A DNA stretch of 64,000 bases from Arcuatula senhousia (taxonomy: Eukaryota > Mollusca > Bivalvia > Mytilida > Mytilidae), in contig OZ020307.1 in NCBI GenBank assembly GCA_963971305.1, positions 52,821,702-52,885,701 of the forward strand, in the 5' to 3' direction. Both the position numbers and the translations under genes were made by a program. The notes beneath the pieces are model-generated. The model was not told the origin of the DNA and did not search any database. It worked only from the letters and a program-made list of their open reading frames with translations. This document shows positions 51,301-61,798 of the stretch, piece by piece. Every line of letters starts with the position of its first letter. The first letter of the stretch is position 1.

Positions 51301-53483
51301 GCCTGCAACAGAACAAAACAATGTATGGTCATATAAATACATATAATTCAAAACTAAAACATTTCTTATTCTAGAATTGTGAGCAAGTTTACTGACAAAA
51401 CTAAAATGGTCTATTTATTGAAAAAAAGTCAAATTATCTCCCCTGAATGAAATATCTGAGAACAATAAAAAATTCATGCATATCTTATTTGATATTCTTC
51501 TTTCATGTATTCATCAAAATCTATCAAGCATTAAGGAGGACTTGTGCTAACTGTTTACAAGACTCTTTGGTTGAAAAAGAGGTTCAATTATCTCCCCTTG
51601 ATGATCTCAAAAAGCAATGAATTTCTTCATGCATCTTCATATTATGTTCTTCCTTCGTATAAAATTTCATCAAAATACATAATGAGATGTGTAAGAAGTG
51701 TTGGCTATTTGATAAGTGGGCAGACAGATGGACAGACATAATCCCGAACACTTTGTATTCAGGGGTATAAAAATTTCTTATAAATTTGCATTCAATCTTT
51801 TTCACAGTGTGAAATGTAATTCTTCTATACAGACAAAAAGATACATAAAATTGTATGATTGTACCATAATCATCAACAATATTAAAATTTTAAGTGTATC
51901 AATTATTATGTTGAAATTTTCATTGAATAACTATACATTATACTGACCAATGAAAAAACAGCTGCTGCTCTCTTCTGTGACTCTCCATACCATTTGTCTA
52001 CCAATGATGAAACTTGAAGATTTATGAACCTACATCCTACAAAGACATATTTACATACTATTATGCTCTACACAGAGATACAGGACAATGGATTGTCTTT
52101 GTTCAGTATACTGTAAATAATAACAATGGCTTCTGATTGGTATACTTCCTTACAAAGTTGGTTTAGTGTAGAACTACTTCTAAAATTTACAACATTTCTC
52201 TGTCAAAAAAAAAAAATAAGCACTAAATACTATCAGAAATGTTAAAATTTGAATGGTTCAAATGTTTACATAAGATATAAAGTATTAAATTGTCAAGGTT
52301 AAAACAATTTACATAAAATAAAGATGAAATAGTAAATATTTTTTTCCCATTTGGTACTGTTTTCACTTGTAAATATAAAGTTACCTGCAGCCCTTGCTGT
52401 AGCTTTGGCAATCATGGTTTTTCCACACCCTGGTGGTCCATATAATAGCATACCTGAGAGATAATGAAAAAAACAATAAATCAAGAATTTCAAAAGAAAA
52501 GTTATACTGGAACTAGTTATATTCAAATAACTTCCTTTCTTTTTATATACTGTACATTTAAGATGCCATCAATATTGGTATACTAATTTGCAGGTTTAAC
52601 AATATAGAAAATCAGACCAAAAAACATCAGTTTCTTACCTTAAAAACTTTTTTTCTCTCTATATTAAGGCACGTTTCAGTGTGAACTTTAAATAAAATCT
52701 ATCATTCAGTTTCAAAATATTTAACAACTATCTCTTTTCAAAAGCATAAAAATTGCAACTCCTATTCTCTTTTGCTCTATTGACTGTAGTGAAAATTTTA
52801 CAGAATTATGATCAAGGGAGATAACCTTTAGGAGGCTGGAGTAACTTTGACTGAGTAAATAACTCTCTGTTTCTCAATGGGAAGATTACTGTTTCTTTGA
52901 TTGATTCGATCACATCTTCCAATCCACCAATATCCTGCCATGAAACCTCCATAGAAACTGGATCAACAAGGTTAGCAGCCATACACAGCTCATAAGTTGA
53001 GAGCTGAAAAATATAAATCTTCATTTTTAAAGATTTTAAAGTATTTGTACTCAAAGACTCATTAGTGGTCATATTCAACACTTGATCATTGCAATGATTT
53101 TTTTTAGCTGTTCAGATCAACCCTCAAAAAAAGCTTTATGCTTCCATTTCTTTGCTGGCAAATGGTAACAATCCATTAACTCTCATATCCATTTGAATTA
53201 TAAACTTGTATTACAGGATCATAACCATATTGGTTCAAATGATTCAAAAAGTTTTCAAATTATCCACATAACTAATTAATTTCACGTAGAAAAGAAACCT
53301 ATATCTTGGTTTGCACTACAATTTACAAAAGATTCTAGAATCAGATATCTCTAAAAATTTCTAAACCTAAGAAAGGGAGATACTAGATCTATACTTACAT
53401 ATTGTACATGTACAACATAGAAAAATGATTTTTACACCTACCTTAACATTTTTTACGCCAAGATCTTTTAAAATCAGTGCAGC
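42183..53483 (-). CDS. ATAD1: ATAD1/Msp1-type AAA ATPase, partial at 5' end, 9 exons
   Basis: ATAD1 (Msp1, thorase) is an outer mitochondrial and peroxisomal membrane AAA ATPase that extracts mislocalised tail-anchored proteins; that role is family knowledge. Nine minus-strand exons give 313 residues and a stop with all phases consistent. Counting from the first codon seen: linker GVKNVK (9-14), [11 protein letters not shown], Walker A GPPGCGKT (79-86), pore-loop KWYGES (111-116), Walker B IIFIDEID (134-141), sensor [10 protein letters not shown] (181-190), two arginine-finger residues (195-196), GFSGSDLK (238-245), and a C-terminal helix to 313. The usual protein is about 360 residues, so about 45 N-terminal residues including the membrane anchor are missing. 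I found no exon for them to the right; it may lie beyond 64000 or be too diverged to see. Confidence 0.92.
42735..43751. mobile_element. 1017-bp element with ATAAGCTCCCGC inverted ends
   Basis: The left 12 bases match the inverse of the right end exactly. The left end is also a hairpin (42738-42758: AGCTCCCGC TCC GCGGGAGCT). No ORF of note. Lies in the last ATAD1 intron. Confidence 0.7.
44197..44338. mobile_element. MITE-like element, about 45-bp inverted ends
   Basis: Left CACCACAAAACATAAAAAAT to GTCTGAGAATATTCT pairs with the right end through about 45 bases with few mismatches. 142 bp in the last ATAD1 intron. Confidence 0.75.
44531..44676 (-). CDS. ATAD1: ATAD1 exon h (small AAA lid)
   Basis: Residues 224-271 plus two bases, including [18 protein letters not shown], the sensor 2 lid helices. 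Read-through gives ATG TAA at once, but splicing at gtaagg joins in phase to the terminal exon with a family-like C-terminus, so the donor is preferred. Confidence 0.9.
44677..45066 (-). other. ATAD1 intron between exons g and h
   Basis: Nothing recognised. Confidence 0.5.
45067..45117 (-). CDS. ATAD1: ATAD1 exon g
   Basis: Residues 207-223, [17 protein letters not shown], phase 0 to 0. This is the helix after the arginine fingers. Acceptor tttcag, donor gtaaac. Confidence 0.88.
45472..45724 (-). repeat. 20-bp direct repeat of the exon f donor flanking a family 2-like fragment
   Basis: AAACTTACAGGTATACTTAT (plus strand) is found exactly at 45472-45491 and 45705-45724; on the minus strand it is the last 12 exon bases plus GTAAGTTT. 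Between them are 213 bp with family 2 motifs (AAGATATGGCCGTTAACCAA, ATGGACAGACAG). Confidence 0.85.
45713..45909 (-). CDS. ATAD1: ATAD1 exon f (sensor 1, arginine fingers)
   Basis: Residues 141-206: [20 protein letters not shown], then [24 protein letters not shown] and ISIP. The preceding intron is 5.35 kb and full of repeats. The exon's 12 last bases plus 8 donor bases recur exactly at 45472-45491 in the following intron. Use of that distal donor would carry the reading frame into a stop. Confidence 0.95.
46752..48475 (-). mobile_element. Family 1 repeat, copy D
   Basis: Runs on the minus strand from a degraded 5' hairpin at 48443-48475 (TAGCTCAC, TTT loop on the plus strand, GTGAACTA) to the 3' hairpin at 46752 (CAAGAGGCTCCAAGAAGCC). 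The core is ten or so units of 135-165 bp with CATTTAAGCAAGCAACAG and CTATAGGCCAAAAACACTAT. Lies in the 5.35-kb ATAD1 intron. Confidence 0.8.
48476..50047. other. ATAD1 intron stretch
   Basis: Recurring short TTTGGACCAGTCCATAA-type phrases at 48490-48620 and 49670-49860 suggest a decayed repeat; nothing firmer was seen. Confidence 0.35.
50048..50605 (-). repeat. Family 7 repeat, two tandem copies about 358 bp apart
   Basis: TTTGATGTGTTCGTCAACAC at about 50079 and 50437, and CAAGACTCATCAGAG after each. The second copy is cut short. It includes the uninterrupted counterpart of the site that holds the TTAA element at 28085-28763. Confidence 0.8.
51260..51302 (-). CDS. ATAD1: ATAD1 exon e (Walker B)
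   Basis: Residues 127-140 plus one base: [14 protein letters not shown], the hydrophobic strand and acidic pair for ATP hydrolysis. The next aspartate is completed across the junction. Acceptor ttgcag, donor gtaagt. Confidence 0.93.
51400..51775. repeat. TATACCC-ended repeat in ATAD1 intron
   Basis: TCAAATTATCTCCCCTGAAT units, TCATCAAAATCTATCAAGCA, then GGCAGACAGATGGACAGACA and a final GGGGTATAA. Similar to 40380-40625 and 40830-41065. Confidence 0.5.
51948..52036 (-). CDS. ATAD1: ATAD1 exon d (pore loop)
   Basis: Residues 97-126: [20 protein letters not shown] and on to VFSL. KWYGES carries the aromatic pore-loop residues that grip substrate in Msp1. Acceptor ttgtag; donor gtcagt. Confidence 0.92.
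52037..52384 (-). other. ATAD1 intron between exons c and d
   Basis: Nothing recognised. Confidence 0.5.
52385..52453 (-). CDS. ATAD1: ATAD1 exon c (Walker A)
   Basis: Residues 74-96 plus one base, with the ATP-binding loop GPPGCGKT intact and followed by [11 protein letters not shown]. Acceptor ctctcag, donor gtaact. Confidence 0.95.
52454..52825 (-). other. ATAD1 intron between exons b and c
   Basis: Nothing recognised. Confidence 0.5.
52826..53003 (-). CDS. ATAD1: ATAD1 exon b (N-terminal AAA subdomain)
   Basis: Residues 15-73 plus one base: [15 protein letters not shown], then [20 protein letters not shown] and LLQPPK. This is the start of the AAA core. Acceptor ttttcag, donor gttatc. 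Confidence 0.92.
53004..53441 (-). other. ATAD1 intron between exons a and b
   Basis: Nothing recognised. Confidence 0.5.
53442..53483 (-). CDS. ATAD1: ATAD1 exon a (linker)
   Basis: Fourteen codons, [14 protein letters not shown], phase 0 to 0. The GVKNVK end matches the conserved linker just before the AAA domain in the family. Acceptor tttttcag, donor gtaggt on the minus strand. Confidence 0.85.
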
Positions 53484-53675
53484 CTGAAAAAGAAATGATA
53501 TATAAACTTTGAATGTCACCTTTTAAGTTTATTATTGTAGTGCCTAAGCATATTTAAAGCATATTTTTGTCAGAGGCACCTGTTCTCCTATACCATGTAA
53601 AAGCAAGAACAGGAGGTACATATTTTTTATTAAAATCAACATAATCAAGTGCTGGTATCAGAAACATTTATATAA

Positions 53676-54300
53676 CTAGAAAATGTGCCTATGAGCCACA
53701 GGATGGCCCTCCCGTTCTTGAAATATCATTGACCCTGATGTGTATAACTTGGGTTATGGATCTTAATCAAGAACTTAACCATAGTCGTTCATGCATAAAT
53801 ATAGGTCACAGTGACCTCATTTCTAGTGGGTGGTGTCATCCTACCCAAGACACATCTAGTGGTGAAATATCATTGACCCCCACCATCTAGTGTACGAGTA
53901 ATGGCCCTTAACCAAGAACTTAACCAGTCATTCATGAGTAAAATATAGGTCACAATGACCTTATTTCTAGAGGGTGGTGCCACCTTACCCAAGACACATC
54001 TAGTGGTGAAATATCATTGACCCTCAACATCTAGTATCCAAGTTATGGACCTTAACCAAGAACTTAACCAAAGTCATTCATGCATAAAATATAGGTCACA
54101 GTGACCTAATTTCTATTGACTGGTGTAGACCTACCCAAGACCCATCTATTGGTGAAATATCATTGACCATTAACATTTAGCATCAGAGTAATGGACCTTA
54201 ACCAAGAACTCAACCAAAGTGTTACGGACGGACGGACATACGGATAACGGACGCTTAACGATGACAATAGCTCACATGACCCTTCGGGTCAGGTGAGCTA
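53676..54300 (-). mobile_element. Chimeric repeat H: family 1 5' end on a family 2 body
   Basis: The 5' end (right, 54268-54300) is the family 1 hairpin with a GAA loop. The core (units with AACCAAGAACTTAACCAAAG and GGTCACAGTGACC) and the 3' end (CTAGAAAATGTGCCTATGAG, ATGGCCCTCCC) are family 2, as at 11450-11910. Confidence 0.75.
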
Positions 54301-54677
54301 AAAACTTGGGGTCACCAGCTTATTTTTCTGTCTACAATACAAATCTTTGTAATTTTTAGGTCATTTTTCAAGTGGATTGTCTCCCTTTTTTTATTTAAAA
54401 ATAATATTTATGAAAGAATGGTCGATATATTTGTGCAAAAATTTATCTATTTGATTAAGTTTTATTAAATGAAACTATTTAACACCAGTTTCAAGGTATT
54501 TGTGACATTTGCACTTGTTTTTTTGCATTTTTACCTGTTTTTGGTCACATGACACTGGTGTCCTCACTAACCTTAAGGGTTTGATCTGACATTTTAGATT
54601 TTGAAATCATTTTGAGCTTTAAACTTCTGCAATGTTAACTTTTCCTCTAGCATTATTGGTTTTAAAGATAATGTAAA

Positions 54678-55027
54678 CTAGAGGCTCCCAGGAGCCTGAA
54701 TCGCTCACCTGATCTCTTATGCTGAAGCCTCTAACCTAGTGTGCAACATGGTCTACATGTACTTGGTAAGTAACATTAAAGAAACTAGTTAGGATAGAAA
54801 ACACTTTTAAGACCAAGAATACAAAGTTACAAAGCTTTCCATTTGAAAGCAAAAAACAAAAAACAAACATATTAAGTTAAAATTGATTGAAAACACTTAA
54901 AAGGATGATCTGACAATTTTGACCCTGAAATCATTTTTGTAGATCTTAATGAGCTGAACAATTTTGCAATGCTAACTATTCCTCTAACTCTTATGGCTTT
55001 AAAGATAAAGTCCAAAAACTGTGAAAA
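54678..55027 (-). mobile_element. Family 1 repeat E, 3' part only
   Basis: Has the 3' hairpin (CTAGAGGCTCCCAGGAGCC) and some core sequence, then changes to family 4-type sequence at about 55028. No 5' end was found. Confidence 0.65.
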
Positions 55028-55215
55028 GGTGGGGGTCGCAAAAATTTATTCTTAAATTTAGAATGGCTACTTGGCAAGGATGAACTTGTAAAAAAAAATT
55101 TTTAATTGGACCAGAAATAAAAAAGTTACGATTTTGGCCCCTTTGGTCTCTAATAACATAACAGTAAAAAAGGGGACACAAAAATATATCTGCTACTTGA
55201 CAAGAATAAACTTGC
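55028..55215 (-). repeat. Family 4 fragment
   Basis: GGTGGGGGTCGCAAAAATTT and GATTTTGGCCCCTTTGGTCT match family 4 units of 28990-29600 in inverse orientation. Confidence 0.7.
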
Positions 55216-55854
55216 AAATGGCCCCGCAGCAAAAAATCTAAGTGTTTTAAAAATTATATTACGGTAACTGTGATTATAACCACTAAGGCACGATCCATGG
55301 AATGTGAATGAAACTTTAGAGCTGTATTGTTAATTGCCTTTGAGTTTTATTGTTAAAAAATTCCAATTCTCAAAATCTGTGATTTTTTTCTAAAAATATT
55401 AAACAGATTTGCACGAAAATATGCAAATCATGACATGCTACTTAGCAGCTGTGCAAAGTTTCAGAACTGTATTGTTAACAGTTGTTGAGTTTTAGTGTTC
55501 ACAAAGTCCAATTCTCAAAATCTGTGATTTTCGATAAAAAAAAAGTTTAAAAAAAAAAATTCAAGAGATTTGCACGAAAATTTAATATGCAAATCATGAC
55601 ATGCTACTTAGCAGCTGTATAAAGTTTCAGAACTGTATTGTTAACAGTTTTTGAGTTTAAGTGTTCACAAATGCCAATTCTCAAAATCTGTGATTTTCGA
55701 TAAAAAATGAAGTTTTTTTTACAAAAATAGTTCACATTTTTCCATGAAATTTTAATATGCAAATTATGACATGCTACTGAGTAGCTGTACAAAATTTCAG
55801 ATCTGTCGTGCTAATAGTTTTTGAGTTTTAGTGTTCTCAAAGTCCAATTCTCAA

Positions 55855-57044
55855 ACTAGAGGCTCCCAGGAGCCTGAATCGCTCACCTGGTCCTTCAGGC
55901 ATAATGGTCTCTTCTTTAATGGGTCAAGTCCCAACTTAAACACAACGGAGACTTTCCTGAGGCTAAATGAGCTGAACATTAATGTAAGCCCCACCTTTTC
56001 TCTATCTGCAATTGTTTTCATTCAATAGGGCAAAAAACATGAAAAAACACTATCTTTGACCTTAAAAGGGCCATTACTCCTATAAAGGCTTATCTGACAA
56101 CTTCACCCTATTGAGACTTTTGTAAAGCTCAATGAGCTAAACATTTATGCAAGCAACACCTTTTCTCTATCTGCAATAGTTTTCATTCTATAGGGCAAAA
56201 ACATGATAAACTTAAAAGGCCATAACCCCTATTAGGGGTCATCTGACAGCTTCGACCCAATGGAGACTTTTGTAGAGCTTAATGAGCTAAACATTTAAGC
56301 AAGCAACACATTTTCTCTATCTGCAATAGTTTTTATTCTTTAGGGCAAAAACATGAAAAAACGTAATTTTTGACCTCAGTAGGGCCATAACCCCTATTAG
56401 GGGTCATCAGACAACTTGGACCCAATGGAGACTTTTGCAGAGCTTAATGAACTGAACATTTTAGCAGGCAACAGCTTTTCTCTATCTGCAATAGTTTTCA
56501 TTCTATAGGGCAAAAACATGAAAAAAGACTGTTTTTGACCTTAAAAGGGCCATAACCCCAATTAGGGGTCATCTGACAACTTCAACCCAATGGAGACTTT
56601 TGTAGAGCTTAATGAGCTGAACATTTTAGCAGGCAACAGCTTTTCTCTATCTGCAATAGTTTTCAGTCTATAGGGCAAAAACATGAAAAAACCCTATTTT
56701 TGACAATTTTGAGCCAATGGAGACTTTTGTAGAGCTTTTGATTCTGAAGAGCCTAAGATCCTTCAGATTTTTTCTATCTGTTCTAGTTTTCAAGTTTTAA
56801 GTCTTTGAATGTGATTTTACCCTATGTTCTATTTTTAGTAACAGCGGCCATGTTTGTTATCAAATCATAAAGCTGAACACAATTTTTGAACATCATGCCC
56901 TGATTAATACTTGGACCAAGTTTTGAAAAATTCCATTCAGTGGTTTCAGAGAAGAAGATTTTTGAAAAAGTAACGGACGGACGACGGACGACGGACGGAT
57001 GGCGATGACAATAGCTCACTTGACCCTTCGGGTCAGGTGAGCTA
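55855..57044 (-). mobile_element. Family 1 repeat F
   Basis: Complete on the minus strand: 5' hairpin 57012-57044 (loop GAA), CGTCCGTCGTCCGTC tract, tandem units with TGTAGAGCTTAATGAGCTGA, and 3' hairpin ending at 55855. Family 9 sequence is on both sides. Confidence 0.8.
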
Positions 57045-58162
57045 AAAATGTGATTTTCAATAAACAAGAGGCTCCCAAGAGCCTGAATCGCTCACCTGAA
57101 CTACACAGATACATATATTTGTAGGTATTATTGTGCTTAACCATATGCGAAATTTATGAAATATCTTGGTTAGTTTTCAAGATATTGAGCTTAATAAGTG
57201 CAAATTAGGAAAAAGAACAATAACTCCCACATCAGCAGTCAGATCTTTTCCAAAATTTCAAGACAGGTAGATCTTAATATGTTGATCACTTTTGATTCTT
57301 GCACAATTTTGATATCTGAAACCAGTTTTGAGTTATTAGCAAAAAAATGAAATTTGCCCCTATGTTCTATTTTTAGCAATGATGGCCATGTTTTTTTACG
57401 AATAAAAAATCTGAACGATAGAGTTGTAGCATATAAGCTATCAAACAGTGTGCCATGTTAAGATGCAGTTGGTCTTACCATTTCATACAAGTCAGGGGAA
57501 AAGTAATGAACAATGGTAAATATTGACGCTTTAAGGGCCATAACTCCTAAAAGAAATGGTTCTACAGCTTTGACCTAATTACATGAATTGTAGATCTTGA
57601 TGTGCTTAATCATATGCAATTTGAATTTTTGAAATATCTTGTATAGTTTTCAAGATATAGGGCTAAATAAGTGAAAAAAAATTTAAAAATCCAGAAAAAG
57701 GGCAATAACTCCTATGTCGTTTGTTGGATCTTCTTGAAAATTTCAGAGCAAGTAGATCTTGAGATGCTAATCACTTTTGTCTCCCATCAGAATTTTGATA
57801 TCTGTTACCGTTTTTGAGTTATTTGCAAAAAACTGTAATTTGACCCATATGTTCTCTATTTTAAGCCATGGAGGCCATATTTTTTGAGGAATCAAAAATT
57901 AAAACGATAGAATTGTAGCATTAATGCTATTAAACAACTGTGCCAAGTTTGGTTGAAGTTGGATGTATGGTGTCAGACAAGTTAATCTTTGAAATTCAGG
58001 GTAAAAGTAATGAAAAATGGTAAATTTTGACGCTTTAAGGGCCATAACTCTTAAAAGAAATGGTTCTACAGCTTTGACCTTATTACATGAAATGTAGATC
58101 TTGATGTGCTTAATCATATGCAATTTGAATTTTTAAAATATCTTGTATAGTTTTCAAGATAT

Positions 58163-61100
58163 AATAATAATAATTATATATAAATATACAAATTAATGTG
58201 GTAAAAAACTTCTTTTGATAGTTTAGCCTTTATTATATGTTGCAGCAAAAAAATAAATACACCATTGGATTGAGACATGTTTTTTCTAGAATCAAGTGTA
58301 AGATAATTTTGATAGAAGTTGTAATAAAATTGCAATCGGCCTGTAAACTTTTGAAGCGGACAGGTTTTAAATTAGGTCATTGAAGCCATTTTCTTCACCA
58401 GCAAGACAGAAATGTACAAGGGGATTTCCCAATTTTAATCAACCAATAATATCTGAGAAAGATCAATCAGAAAGCTTCACCCGGTGCAAGGTCAACAGCA
58501 CCTGGTTTGACCCCTTGCAAGTTTACATCAATGTTATTTATAGATATTCACCCTGGTGAAACGCACTCATTTAACCTTTCCCTTCAGTATACTTATAAAG
58601 GACGTATCTAGAGGATATTCGGAAAGATAAACCTGGTGTGAGGTCAAGAGCACCCGGTTTGACCCCTTGGTATAAAAAGGCATTTGAAATTTAACGTGGT
58701 CACTTTTATGTAAACTGACCATTAAAGAATCGATGTATTCGGGATTTATTTATAAGCTTTTTTAGGTAAGTGTTTGTCATTTTGAAGAACACAATTATAC
58801 GTTATTTTATTTGATATATATTTTAATTTTCAAACACGTCGATCTAGTTTTTATATATTTACAAAATGTATTTATTAAACTTTATTTTATTAGGGACAGA
58901 CCATTTAACTTGAAAGGGGGCTTGGTTTTTTGTTTTGGTCAGAAAAATTTTCCCCGCGGTAAAAAATATTTATTTTTCGAAGGTGTCTCAACAGAATACT
59001 TTTTTCCGTTATTATCATTGTTTAATATGGCAGAAATCCTTCTTCAGAATATTTTTTTTCTTACCCTCTGCTGCCACAATTTTTTTTCATCAAAATAATT
59101 TTCAGAATATTTTTTAAGGAAAAAATCAAGCTCCCCCTTTCAAGTTAAATGTCGGAACCTTAATAAAATAGTTTGTACAATACTTGATGAGTCTTGAATA
59201 GACGAAACGCGCGCGCGTCAGGCGTAACAAAATTAATTGTCTGGAACTTTGTTGTTATTTTTATTTGTACAAAAACTTTTGACACTTATAACCTTTCAAG
59301 AAAAAAAGGAAAATATTATCAATTACAATGTTTTTGTGTGGATTCAAAAAGTTTCATCGCTTTTTCTTCTGAATGTGCATATGCGGAATTGACAATATTT
59401 ACACAATTTGAGGGAAACTTATCAAATATCAAAATTGATGTTATGTGTGCACATGAAGCAAAGTTGCAAATCGAATTATTGTTTAAGGGTCGACTATTTT
59501 TCTCGAACGATTTGCTGTTTCGTTCAAAGCGGTTAAAAATTAGTTATATTTAACGGCAAAAATTTAGGCCTTGTTCAACTGAAAAATCCCGTCAATAAAA
59601 TTATTAATTTCGGGCGTCCGGTGTGCCGGTCGGAAAAATATTTTCGTAATTATTTCCTCGACAACTACTAATCACAGTCTCTTGATATTTGATATATATG
59701 CAGCATTAACATTAGCTCTTATAACATTAGTACTCCTAACGTACCCTCCGTTTGGGCTACGATTCCCATCCATTCCATTCAACGATGGATGTAGCAAAAC
59801 TATTTTGCGGCGCTTGAGGAGTGCCGCGCTGGCGTCTGTAGAATTTGTTTAGAATTTGTTATTTTACACCATAATCAATTATCATATCAACTTTCGAAGT
59901 CTAACATTGTAATTAACGTTTTTTAACTTATGATATTCAATTTTATAAAGTTTAAGACTAGCGTAAAAACGAAAATATTCTACATTTAAGGGTTTATCTG
60001 GAGATTTATCAACATATTAGATTGAAGTATCCTGAAACACATTGTTCTATGTGAAAGTATACAAAAAGATAAGTGAAAGTGTGTTTGAAAGAATTGTTTT
60101 TGCTCCTTTGAGGTCAACAGGCTGGAATGGTAACCCTCACAATAGAAAAAAGTGGGGAGGTTTACATGAACTTGGAATTTGATTATAGGTGTGTTGATCA
60201 TCTACTTCCTGTCATGTTTAACGAAATCTTATCATTTTTGTTGTTGATCCATTATTTAAACTTTGCTACCAAAATATTTGGCATCATGCAAAACGTTGAG
60301 GAAAACAAACAAACCCGCCTCTGTTCAAATCCTAGGTAGTGATTTAAATCAAGATGCATAATTTTTCATGGAACTTTGTAAATACTTTTATAGACATTTA
60401 TAAAGTCTTTTGATCAATTTATAAGAAGTTAACCGGTTGAAATATTGCTTCTATATGTTTGGTTTTTAATTGCGGTAAAATAGAAAAAACAAATGTAACC
60501 GAAATGTTTTTATGTGACCTCATTTGACTATAGACTGAAGCTTTTTATCCTTATATTAAAACATGTTTTCTTTTCAAAGGGATGTCGCAGATTTAAACAA
60601 AGGTCGAGTTTTAACAATACAAATAACCACATCATTCCATGTAAAACAATAATAGGTGTTGTACAGTGGCTAGTTAAAATGTAAACAAAACAAAAGTTTA
60701 GAAGGTAACCACATTCCATGTAGCCGTTCAATTAGTAAAAGTTAAAACGTTGAGTCTATTATTATTTTTATTTATTTATTGTAGAAATGTACATAAAAGC
60801 ACTGAGGACAAACAGTCAAGATTCGCGATACAAATAAAAGACAGTTTTAATGATCAGCTGATGGAAATATATGTAAAATTGGTCTTGTAGAAGTAAAAGA
60901 AGCACACATACTGACAGAAGAATTCGACCATGTCAGGAAACCATTGCAGGAATATTTTTTACTCAACTAGGCCGTCAGACCGATTATATAATAAAAAGAT
61001 ATAGACATATGACTGTGTGAAAAACTGGCAACTAAAACCTGATTGGGGAAGCTTACCATTGCCTTGTTTATGCACGCATTAAAGAGAATGGACTCTATTC

Positions 61101-61798
61101 AACTTCAACAAACATAGATATTTCAATGACTTTGATCCATAGCATTTTTTTACTTTTGTCAGCTTTTTTACCTGGAAGGAGGACACGACAAATTTGTTTA
61201 TCAAAGATAAATGTCATATGAATAAATAAAAACACTATATTAGGTGGAAGCTTTTATTTGTTTTTGCATCATTCTTTAAATATTATTTTAAGGATTTTTT
61301 TATTGTTGTCTGTCTTCTGTATATTGTTCAACTATTCTAAGTCAATCTTTGAACTTGCTAGACTTCTTGGCTAGCCTGTGGGCAATGATGGTCTAATTTG
61401 TTTAACAAGTTATGGTACACCATTAATATTTGGTATGCAGTTGCATAAGTATCAGTACATAACAAAATCGAAAGCGTTTCATCTGTATGTTCCTAAAGCC
61501 ACGATCGAATGACGAAAATAATCACTTATTCAACAATACAACAAGCGAAAAACATATACAACCGTCAAAACCGCTATCAGCAACATGAACTCATGAGGAA
61601 GCGAAAATGAAATGGACACCCAGGCAAAACTTTGTCATAACTGGGATAAAAAACAATATTTAACTGAATTTCAGGTTATCTGAAAGGGTAGCATGTACCT
61701 GTTAATCATAAAACAGCGCATACATTTTAGTGGACAATACATAAATATTTAAAAGAAATCAAAAACCCCTTTGTATATTTATATACACGGTCACACTT
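58163..61798. other. Unassigned AT-rich insertion segment within repeat G
   Basis: Holds the second ACCATTTAACTTGAA MITE (58900-59152), a family 7 fragment (59185-59260) and a repeated GGTTTGACCCCTTG phrase (58505-58520 and 58655-58670). AAT repeats border it at 58163-58175 and 61799-61815. No gene was recognised. Confidence 0.4.
58900..59152. mobile_element. MITE-like element, second copy of the ACCATTTAACTTGAA family
   Basis: Ends ACCATTTAACTTGAAAGGGG and CCCCCTTTCAAGTTAAAT; the interior is the inverse of 21935-22203. Confidence 0.7.

Noticed and set aside
58811..59553. Plus-strand ORFs of 60 to 119 residues
   Set aside because: They overlap a MITE and a family 7 fragment, are low in complexity and show no known domain.
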